Source: Bombardia bombarda
Taxonomy: Eukaryota; Ascomycota; Sordariomycetes; Sordariales; Lasiosphaeriaceae
Direction: 5' to 3'
Assembly: GCA_030512295.1 (NCBI GenBank)
Contig: JAULSR010000010.1
Location: forward strand, 868,001-932,000
DNA: 64,000 nt
Of this stretch, positions 21,583-30,785 are shown piece by piece; the stretch's first letter is position 1, and each line of letters begins with the position of its first letter. The notes beneath the pieces were generated by a model that saw only the letters and a list, made by a program, of their open reading frames with translations, made no database searches and had not been told where the DNA came from. The position numbers were made by a program, and so were the translations under genes.

Positions 21583-23521
21583 GCCAGCAGTTTCAGGTGA
21601 TGGAGTTGTGTTGATTGTCGCTGGAGGCCTCGCGATGTGTTGTCGATCGTGTGATGTCAATGCGGGCAGGCACTCAGCAACAGCTCAGCGATGTGTGACG
21701 AAGCCGGCCGAGTTGGAGTCGACGTGGGGAACTGGACGGATTGGGGTTGGGGTTCTCGGTGTCTGCTGCCTACAGCGGTGTTCAGTGCCAAGTGTTTGCG
21801 GCGTGGGGAGAGGTATTAGGTACCTTACTGTTAAGGTAGCACTTAGGTCTTTCTCAAATCGGGGGGCGTTGGAGAAGCTCTGAAAGTTCCCAATGGCAAC
21901 CCCAACCGAGACCTCAAACCCCCGGCTTTCAATTCCTGTGAAGACCGGATAGATGCGCCGCGTCTCCATCATCCATGGCGCTCTCATTTATATTCTGTTA
22001 CTTGGGCTGTTGTCAGTGCTGGCAACTGCTACAGTTGTCGTGTTCAAACCCCCACGAATGACGACGAGGCGTTTCCCTCGTCCTTCTCCCATGTCGGTTC
22101 TACACGCTTCCATCGTCAATGCCTGGCCTGCTCGGGAGCATTAAACCGAGCTACTGCCTACAGGACGCATTGAACGGTAGGGACCGCCCGATGCTGCTCG
22201 ATTCTTCGGGTAAATTGCCGTCGACCTGCTCTGAGCTGGAAAGCATCCCCGGATCTGGGGTCTTGAATTGGAAGGTGTAGTGGTGTTCAAAATGCCTGTA
22301 AGGCCCCCGTGCAGAGTCCTTATTCGATCCTCGTCGATAGGGTTGCGGGGAAGATCGAGGATCGGCAGTCTTTCGGCACCATGAATGCATGGAGAGCCGC
22401 CCCTTTGCGCCTCATTGAGCGAATTCCGTCTTGGGTAGCCGCCTAGACAACCCGTCTGATATCTCCGCGTCTTGGGAACTCGTGCTTGGCACTGAAAGCT
22501 TCAATTACTTGGAATCTTGGCCTGCTCAACTGCGTAATTGACTAACGTGGAGTTCACAATTCATCGCTGAAATGCTTTTGTCTGTAAACGAATACGCTTG
22601 ACTGTGCCTGATGAAACATCGAAAAAACCGGAGCGTTGGTTCCAGAAGGATTTACAATAACTTGAATCAAACCCTCCAATCACATCATCCTTTACTCTGA
22701 CCTTATCTGGTACTATATGTGAAACAATTATGGATAATATCGCTCCTTCCCAAGCGAGTCAAGCCGCACCTCCAACGCAGACGCCAAGACGCAAGCGGTA
22801 GTATCGCTCCCGTCCCAGTGCCCACAGCCTCAACCAAAACTTACCTATCATGTATCCAACACCTGGCGATTGGTCCGTAACCCCAACAAATGCCGTGAGA
22901 GTTCGGTCTGGCAACCATCGATCGACACACGGTGAGTACCTGGCCAGAGTTGTTCAAGTCAGTCACATAAAGCATTGCCTTCCAATGCAGATCCTCTCCA
23001 GATACTACCAAACCCTAACCCGCAATATCTGGCTAAAATCGGGATTGGGGTAGCAATTACGAGTTAATCAAGTCCAGATAGGAGGATGGCTGGTCAAACC
23101 GGGAAACAACCTCACAGAGGTTCACCACCCCAGAGTGCGAACAAGGATATATCCAGACCCACGCCGGCAACGGGCTACATGAACAGATGGACCAGACGTC
23201 GATTCAAGCTTCATTCCCCTGTAGGCAGGTCCTAGTCGTCTCCTGGTTCAAGACTGTTTGTAGAGAGGTAAGCAACCAAGTGTATTATCACCAAATGCAG
23301 CTCGATGCCGGCCAGGCTCGGTCCTCGTCGAGAATGCAACACCGCGCCCATCGACATTCCATCTTTGGTGCTGTCCGTCCGGCTTGGCGACCGTGATGCA
23401 TGGGACAGCGAGGGCGTGTCGTCTTCTCATCTTCCTATTTGCGTATAGCCCTCATCGCGCGGGGAAACAAGCTCGGCGCCGAGGTATCCAAGCTCGCAGA
23501 CATGGACTGACAAGAGTTTAG
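21583..23521. other. Divergent intergenic region before the M35 protease
   Basis: About 1.9 kb between the propeptide-like gene and the protease, which are transcribed away from each other. No further gene is supported. Confidence 0.45.
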
Positions 23522-23530
23522 TATATAAAG
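23522..23530 (+). promoter_or_regulatory. TATA box of the M35 protease gene
   Basis: TATATAAAG lies 99 nt upstream of the protease ATG. This is the usual distance for a strongly regulated, secreted-enzyme gene in filamentous fungi. The leader after it is rich in C and A (CAAGAAAAACACCATCATC). Confidence 0.65.
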
Positions 23531-23628
23531 ACGATCACATCATCGCATCCTGGGGCTGGAGATTCAGTCGACAGGACACTGCACCAGGACAAGAAAAACA
23601 CCATCATCAGCTCCATCACGAATCCAAA

Positions 23629-24811
23629 ATGAAGTTCTCCCTTGCCCTCTTTGCCTCAGTGGCCTCTGCCGTCTCGGTCGACCTCAGCAAGCGCGCCTCG
23701 CCCCTTGCCGTCGAGATCAACGTGGTCGACAACTCCAATGTCGTCGCCAGCATTACCAACACGGGCAGCACGCCCCTGAAGGTGCTCAAGACCGGCTCCA
23801 TCCTCGACAACTCGCACATTGAGAAGACCGAAATCTTCTCTGGCGGTAGGTCTCTTCTCCAGAATCCCTTGACCGCCGTCAGTCACTGATATCAGCCACC
23901 AGCCGCCAAGGTCCCTTTCGACGGCATCCGCCTGCGCATTGCCACCTCCAACCTCGAGGAGGACTCATTCCAGATCCTTGCCCCTGGTGAGACCGTGTCA
24001 ACCAGCTGGGACACCGCCACGGTCCACGACCTCTCGGCCGGTGGCGAGTTCTCCTTCTCCACCTCGGGCGCCATCTCGTACGCCGAAATCGACTCCAACT
24101 CCCTGACCGGCGCCGTCCCCTTCTCCTCCAACGTCGTCACTGCCTCGGTCGACGGCACCGCCGCCGCCAAGGTCCGCCGCTCCTTCAACGACTACATTCA
24201 GAAGCGCACCGTCGTCCAGTCCGACTGCACCAGCACCCGCCTGACCGCCACCCGCAACGCCATCTCCAGCTGCCGGTCGCACGCCGCCGCCGCCTCGTCC
24301 GCCGCCGTCTCCGGCGCCGCCGCCCGCATGACCGAGTACTTCAAGAGCAGCACCACCGCCACCCGTAGCACCGTCGCCACCGTCTTTGGCCGCATCGTCA
24401 CCGAGTGCGGCAGCACCACGAGCGGCGTCTCGCGCCAGTACTGCTCCGACGTGCTCAGCTCGTGCGGCAGCAGTGTGCTCGCCTACACCCTGCCCAGCGG
24501 CAGCTACATGGTCAACTGCCCCCTGTACTTCTCCGCCCTGCCCGCCGTCACCGGCACCTGCCACGCCCAGGACCAGGCCACCACCACCCTGCACGAGGTC
24601 ACCCACCTGACCCAGATCCGCGGCACCAGCGACCAGAGCGGCTGCTACGGATACAGCTGCGTCCGCAGCCTGACGGCCAGCCAGAACCTGAACCATGCCG
24701 ATACTTACTCGCTGTTTGCCAATGGTATGTTTCTGTCTCGTCGTGCCGTGATTCTGACTGTCGGAGCTGAGCTAATGAATTGTGATGATAGCTGTTCGCA
24801 TCAACTGCTAA
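23629..24811 (+). CDS. Secreted deuterolysin-type metalloprotease (M35)
   Basis: Three exons (23629-23845, 23903-24724, 24792-24811) give 352 residues. It is a secreted zinc endopeptidase made as a preproenzyme. The signal peptide is MKFSLALFASVASAVS; a KR site follows at SKRASP. The propeptide beta-sandwich covers about residues 28-175 with the DSFQILAPGET motif. The catalytic domain holds the zinc motif HEVTH, then GTSDQ (the aspartate of the family's GTxD is the third zinc ligand), and NHADTYSLFANAVRINC at the end. Several cysteines indicate disulfides. The last exon is only 20 nt and supplies AVRINC; without that splice the protein would run on into unrelated sequence. The catalytic domain is Ser/Ala/Thr-rich. 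Likely role: extracellular protein digestion. Confidence 0.93.
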
Positions 24812-25989
24812 ATGCAGGTCGTGTCAATCGTGGAGGGAAGCTGTCGCTGATGGACTTTTTCTCTGGTGCGGGATGGGAGTGGGAGTGGAAGAGAACCGGT
24901 TGCTTTCTATTTCAGTGGTCGTAGCACCGGTCTGATGAGATTGGCTTTGTGATGGAGACTGTGGTGCTTCTCGACTGAGTTGTTTTGATGATAATGATCT
25001 GAAATTGCTTGAACATAATAGGGGCACACAACATTTTTGCAAATAAATTGGATGTTCCCCGTGTGGTTTCAATTCCCCAGTGTCGTGTGTGCCGAGTATT
25101 AGTTTGAGAAGCTTGTTGTGTGGGAGCAGGACGTAAAAATGGCGTGGAGCAAGAAAATCTAACATGGAACAAACCCACCGGTACCACCACACAACTACCT
25201 AGGCATCGTACCGTCGGCAGCGGATCTGTCATGACACGAGCTCCCCCCAGAAATTTAAGGCGAGGAAAATAAACTCCACTGACAGCGGGGCTGTTAATGG
25301 TACTTTGCAGCAGATGGCAGAAGGTGGAAGGTGCAAGCAATGAGGTGGAAGGTGCGAGCGATGTAAGCACAAACCCTTGGGTGGTGATGGTGGGGTTGTT
25401 GCCAGACCTGTTGCTCCATGCTAGCACGGGGGCGTGGACGTAGGCGATTGAGGTGTAGCTGGCAATTTTCAGGCCTGCGAGAGAACACCAAGCGGTGGCC
25501 GGACTTATCACAGTGGGGGCCTGTGACTACCCGATGCCGACGCCACTCAGATATCCCATCGCGCCTTCCAGTCCCTTCACATCCACGCTTGAATTTAGAC
25601 TTTTTCAATGTCCATTTTCGACCTGCACCAATCACTTCTCTTGCCAATCGTCAAAAAAATGCTGTCGCGTCTTTGACCATGTTCCTCGTAGCGCAATCGA
25701 ATAGTGTTTCAAAGAGTGCTTGTTCACGAAATCGCGTTCTTTCATGATAGAAATTCCGACAACCACGTTGTTTCTGAATGCAACGACAAGACAACCAACC
25801 GTCTTTTCTTCTCTCAAACGCAATAAGTCTTTCAATCCAGCTTCAATGTCATCAAGAAGAGCCATCGACACACCACTAATTTCTTTGATTCGGAACGTCG
25901 CGTCCTGTGCAAGAGTTGAAGACACCGCCAACCCGCGTCATCATGCGGATAGTCCGCCCCTTTCTTCCAACTGAAAAGAGCTCCGCCAT
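24812..25989. other. Intergenic region with a dispersed repeat
   Basis: No gene is supported. It contains one copy of a dispersed repeat (25242-25365) that recurs near 39.96 kb. A 99-codon minus-strand frame at 25632-25931 lacks an ATG and has no known motif. Confidence 0.45.
25242..25365. repeat. Dispersed repeat, copy A
   Basis: A C-run followed by AGAAATTTAAGGCGAGG, AAAATAAACTCCACTGACAG and, further on, GGAAGGTGCGAGC matches the copy at 39958-40075. Across the best 45 nt there are three differences, all transitions (C to T, or G to A), as expected from repeat-induced point mutation or cytosine deamination. No coding capacity. It may be an end of an old transposable element. Confidence 0.65.
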
Positions 25990-27379
25990 TTGGACATGGT
26001 TACTCCCAAATATCTTATACTCAAAACGATGAAAGCGAGCTTCAATTTAGGGGCAATATTGACCCCATTCCCTACCTATCTTGGTGCTAGAATGGCTGAG
26101 TCTAGCTCCTCGTCCGCCTTGACTTCAGCTCCGAGATTGTTCAGACGGACCCAGATAGTCCTTACTTTCGACTTCGCGGCATGCTACTCCATTGCTGCCG
26201 CCTTCATCAAACAACCAGAAGCGGCCATATCCGTCGACGAAATGATCATCGATCCCCCGCCAGGAGGTCGATTATACAAAGGTCCATACTTCCACGCAGA
26301 GCCCTTCCCAACGAGGCCATGGATCTGCTAGCGTCTGCCAATACTGGAACCTACGAGTCCGACCAGTTGGTCGCTGGCTCTATCGATAGCCTGGGCCTCG
26401 ATGAGGAACTCACCGACGCAATGTTGACCGGCTTGGACCTAAAAAAGGCAGCGCCTGAAGACGAAAATGTCCATGAGCCCCAAGCAAAGCGCGCTCGTCT
26501 AACCAACCTTTGCGCCGACTACCGCGAAGCTATCGCTATATTGATCATTTCACTGTGTCCTAATGTTGTCGGTCTACGCTTCTTTTGCAGCTGGGCTGGT
26601 GATTGATCCAGCATTTTAGGACACTATCTTATGCAGAACAACTACGGTAATCTGACCTGCCAACATACACGACAAGCGAAACTATGAGATCCTCACGTCG
26701 TTCCTTTGGGTTCAGATTATTCAATCGACTACCGCCCCTACGCTCCCTGTCGGTAGAAGGGATTGAGGAATACCAGTGCGACCCATTTGAGTATCGTAAG
26801 CATTCATCTTTCTGACAGATGCTTGCATTCCCTTCTTGGGCTATTTGAAGCCAAATGAAGCTTGCTTACTAACTAAAGACACAGAGACTCGGGCTCCTCC
26901 TGGGCTACAACGACCTGCAGCACCCTACCACCCCAACGGCCCCCTATCGGCTGGTCGATGCGCTGCCGCCTAACCTCCAATTCCTTCGGCATTATGGCTA
27001 CAAGAAGGAGCAGATCCCCGAGATGAACGCCCAGGTCACAGAACTATTGGAGAAGAAGGCAGAGCGGTTCCCCGGCCTGGTTGATGGGATTGAAGGCGTA
27101 GACGAGCTGAACCCGGACACACCAGGAACGTACACCGATAGTCCCAATGATGAGGATGATCTTTGGGAAAGGCCGACGAAAGGCTATAAATGGGCCATGG
27201 TAGGGGACTCTGAGAAAGAGGAAGAAGACTCTGAGGAGGAGGATTCTGAGGACAGAGTGATGGAGCTTCTGGTTCAAAACTTCGCTGAATTATGGCACGA
27301 GCGGGCTGATGAGGCGGAGGCTGATACTTACAACGACCACAAGACGGAAACTGAGCCTTGCCCTAGTTTAACAAAGTGA
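25990..27379 (+). pseudogene. Decayed F-box/LRR-like family gene
   Basis: The 3' part reads like a common family of fungal F-box-type proteins. After a good intron (about 26799-26884, branch CTAAC) comes RLGLLLGYNDLQ, then LPPNLQFLRHYGYKK, FPGLVDGIEGVDE and an acidic tail ending at 27379. Upstream pieces of the same family occur in different frames: LDEELTDAMLTGLD (about 26398-26440), PNVVGLRFFCSWAGD ending in TGA at 26604-26606, PANIHDKRNYEILTSF (about 26657-26704) and LPPLRSLSVEGIEEY (about 26729-26775). At least one stop and two frame changes separate them, and short introns do not explain them all. The N-terminal part (from 25990 or ATG 26092) is not recognised. Probably non-functional. 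Confidence 0.6.
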
Positions 27380-28091
27380 GTAGCCGGACAGGAGTGAAAA
27401 CCGGGTTGGACGACATGCTCATCTTTAGGACTGGACTGACTGACTGCAGGCGATCCGACTTTCCGAGATGGGATTGGCTCATTGACCGCAAACGATGACG
27501 AGAATAACTTTGTTCCAATATCGTGACGCAAAATCACGCCTGCAACTGCATCATAGCCGCCTGCCCGATCTATCATACCAAGTTCACGGCCCAAAAGAAG
27601 TGATATATTGTGTTGGTCACAAGCAGATCAACAACGACCACACCACGTCCAGCTCGCCAACTCGCCTGGACCAAAAGGGCCGACAAGTCCTCGCACTCCC
27701 AATGCGCGCACCTAGGCATCAGTCAAGATCGCGTGCCTTTTCTAGATTGCCCATCATTTAGCGCCCCTGTGCGTTCTTTTCGGCATATCAGATTCCGTTA
27801 TGGCTGCACTCGCCAGCTCCACTCGCCGTCGCTATACGTCATGCTCTCGAACTGTGTATGGGTCTTAACTGAAGTGCAATATGGAAAGAGACAACGTGGG
27901 AACCGTCGGGCACCTGCTATGCCGTTCTATCTGTATATTAACCAAGAGCGCTTGCCGGCAACTACTGGGCCGCTTCCACCAGTGGCTGTGCGAGAAACGA
28001 ATCACGCCGCGCCGTGAGCGATGACAAGGGGGGAAGAGCCTCCGGGGTGCGCAGAGACGGCAGATTAGCCGGTAAATGAAATAGAATGGGG
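27380..28091. other. Intergenic region upstream of the AA9 gene
   Basis: No supported gene. It leads into the AA9 promoter, which carries possible CreA sites and a TATA box. Confidence 0.4.
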
Positions 28092-28215
28092 CCCCAGATT
28101 TCGGGCGCAGAACCTGAACCTGGAAAACTGGGGAGTGGCATTGGGATGCTATTGACAGCCACGCGGGCCGGTTGAAGTGCTGCTGATGGTTGCATTCGCA
28201 AAGAGAAAGCTGGGG
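28092..28215 (+). promoter_or_regulatory. Cluster of CreA-type boxes upstream of the AA9 LPMO
   Basis: Three matches to the CreA consensus SYGGRG occur within 124 nt: CTGGGG on the minus strand at 28092-28097, and on the plus strand at 28128-28133 and 28210-28215. CreA is the carbon catabolite repressor of ascomycetes, and clustered sites upstream of cellulolytic genes are usual. The consensus is short, so chance matches cannot be excluded. Confidence 0.45.
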
Positions 28216-28269
28216 AAATTTCGGGCTTGTGGAACGCTAGGCGGCGCCCGCAGATGCAGCCAAAGGCGA

Positions 28270-28278
28270 TATATAAAT
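28270..28278 (+). promoter_or_regulatory. TATA box of the AA9 gene
   Basis: TATATAAAT lies 119 nt before the ATG of the AA9 gene and just downstream of the CreA-like cluster, a spacing typical of inducible secreted-enzyme genes. Confidence 0.6.
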
Positions 28279-28388
28279 CGTCGCCCTGTTGTTCAACACG
28301 CTGCCTGTCTGCCTGTTTGAGTCCCTCACCGCAAGATCCAGCCCTCCAACTCTCCTGTACTACTGTACCAGACCAGCCAACCGCAACC

Positions 28389-29287
28389 ATGCTGTTTTCG
28401 TCCACCCTCAGCACTGTCGGCCTCTTCGCCGCTGGCGCCGCTGCCCACGGCGCCGTCACCAGCTACGTGATTGGCGGCAAGACATATCCCGGGTAAGCGT
28501 CTGCTTAGCACTCTAACTCTCTCGGCCTTCAAATCGCTAACAGCTCCCAGCTACCAAGGCTTCTCCCCCGGCAACTCCAAGAACGTCATCCAGCGCCAAT
28601 GGCCAGACTACAACCCCATCACATCGTGCACGGCCGCCAAGCTCCGCTGCAACGGCGGCACCTCCGCCACCGAGTCCGCCACCGTCGCCCCGGGTGACTC
28701 TGTCTCTGCCGTCTGGTCGCAGTGGACGCACAGCCAGGGCCCCGTCATCGTGTGGATGTACAAGTGCTCGGGCGCCTTCAGCTCGTGCGACGGCTCCGGC
28801 AGCGGCTGGTTCAAGATCGACGAGGGTGGTTTCCATGGCGACGGCGTCAAGGTCTTCCTCGACAGCGAGGTCAGCGCCGGCTGGGACATCGCCAAGCTCG
28901 TCGGCGGCAACAAGCAGTGGACCAGCAAGATTCCCGCCGGCCTGGCCCCCGGCAACTACCTGATCAGGCACGAGCTGATCGCCCTGCACCAGGCGAATGC
29001 GCCCCAGTTCTACCCAGAGTGCGCCCAGGTCCAGGTCACGGGCAGCGGGACCGCCCAGCCGGATGCCAGCTACAAGGCTGCCATTCCAGGGTATTGCAAG
29101 GATACGGATTCCAACATCAAGGTGAGTTTTGCGAGCTTTGCTCTAGATGTAATTGGCGAAAATGCGAATGCTAACTTAATGGAACTAGTTCAACATCAAC
29201 AACCACGCTCTCCCCCAGACTTACGTCGTTCCCGGCCCCCCTGTCTACAAGGGCGGCGCCAAGAAGGTCCGGGATTTCTCTGCTTAA
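28389..29287 (+). CDS. AA9 lytic polysaccharide monooxygenase
   Basis: Three exons (28389-28492, 28551-29121, 29189-29287) give 257 residues. AA9 enzymes are secreted copper oxygenases that cleave cellulose and related glucans by oxidation. The signal peptide is MLFSSTLSTVGLFAAGAAA; cleavage leaves His20 as the N-terminal residue (HGAVTSYVIGG), one half of the copper histidine brace. The second copper histidine is in WTHSQGPVIVW. The HELIALHQANAPQFYPECAQ block holds the conserved second-sphere Gln and the axial Tyr. An insert with two cysteines (KCSGAFSSCDGSGSG) follows the second histidine region. There is no carbohydrate-binding module; the protein ends soon after PGPPVYKGG. Probably induced on plant material and repressed by glucose. 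Confidence 0.95.
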
Positions 29288-30785
29288 CCTGTAAAAGACG
29301 GCATGGTATTGGTGAGAAGCATGGGTAGGAGTAGGGCTACTTTCTAGTACATTATTTTGCCACAATAATACTATCTTCATTATTTCGTCGGCTCTGCGCC
29401 AGTGTCATAGTGCCCGTCAACTGTGATCGAATCTGCGGGGGCCTGTCAAACAGTTGGGCAACCGTCATCTCTACTACAGTGTGTCTACATCCACTGTTCC
29501 ACGTGCCACCAGTCCTGCTTTGCCATCGCTAGGATGGAAATGGTATCTTTGATCTCCTTGATGTGCCCTTGGGTCGGTGCTCTACTACTCAGAATACCAA
29601 TTATGCATCTCTGCTATTTACCTGTCCGAACAATTGGTTTCTCTATTAGTTCATGGAGATTGAAATGCTAATTCGTACGTGGCCCATAATGGGTGAGCAA
29701 AGCTCACAAACCACAGAACAATTAAATGAACCAGACATTAGTCTAAGGAGTGTCGACTTGTTCATGACTAATATCTCACTCATAATATATTCACCTCCCG
29801 AGACACTCATTTGCGCATTTCGTTATTCCGAACGACTCCACTCATTGCACAACGGGTCTATTCAAAATCGATTGCGGCAGGCATCACTTGGTCTGCTCAT
29901 ACATCATTCATATCCCCACACATTTACAAATAGAGCTCCATGAACACTCTTAGAGAATTGTAAAAACCTCCAACTCGTGAGATATTCAACCAAAACCAAA
30001 TGGGTTCATGATTCAGATCAAAGAACAGTTAAACAAGCACCGTCTTTTTGCCGTTCGATTTGAATCTAAGCCCATGGAACCGCGTGACACATAAGCATTG
30101 CTTTTGATGGAAACATATGCTTTGTCCACTCTTGATGAGGAACGTGTTTGCTCTTTGGAAATGGCCATCAACAAGCTTTGTACTGCAGATAAGCTGGAAT
30201 AAGCAGAAATGGCTTGTCACATATCAATTACACAAAACTACAACTTCTCCTTCTGCTAGCACCTTTGATACACTACCAATAATTGCACCTAACTATATAC
30301 CTTACCTTCGGCCAATACTGCGTCTGGTGCCAAAGGCAGCATCCACAGAAGCTCTTCAGCCAGCAACACAAACCAAGTGACACGGCACATCATAAGTCAC
30401 AGAGTCACTGCACAGCGAGGCGACAAAAAGCATTCCAAAAGGTTGAACAAATACTGCCTTATCTAGCGATATCAGAACCAGCCGCCGCAGTATAGACTCC
30501 CATCTCAGACGAAGGCAGGACCAAAATTAAATTAAAATACCAGTACGTTCATCCTCCACCCTCCACCCTCCCCCACAACGCCATCACTCTCTGGTGAATG
30601 TGCGCGTGCCTTGTCTGGAACTGCCTTGATTAGCGCGGCTCTATGACCACGTCTGCGCACATCTGTTCGGACGAGGATATAGCCTCCAAGTGAAGGATAT
30701 CTTCGCGACCAAGTTCTTCGCCCCAGACTCCTGGTGCCCTCGTTGAAGTGCGCTTCGTAGTAATGCCGGTGGGCGGCTCTCATTA
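29288..30785. other. AT-rich intergenic region
   Basis: No supported gene in 1.5 kb. Short motif-free frames only. The last ~250 bp is the 3' flank of the coiled-coil gene. Confidence 0.45.

Noticed and set aside
25632..25931. 99-codon minus-strand frame
   Set aside because: It begins with TTG rather than ATG, has no acceptor evidence and no recognised domain.
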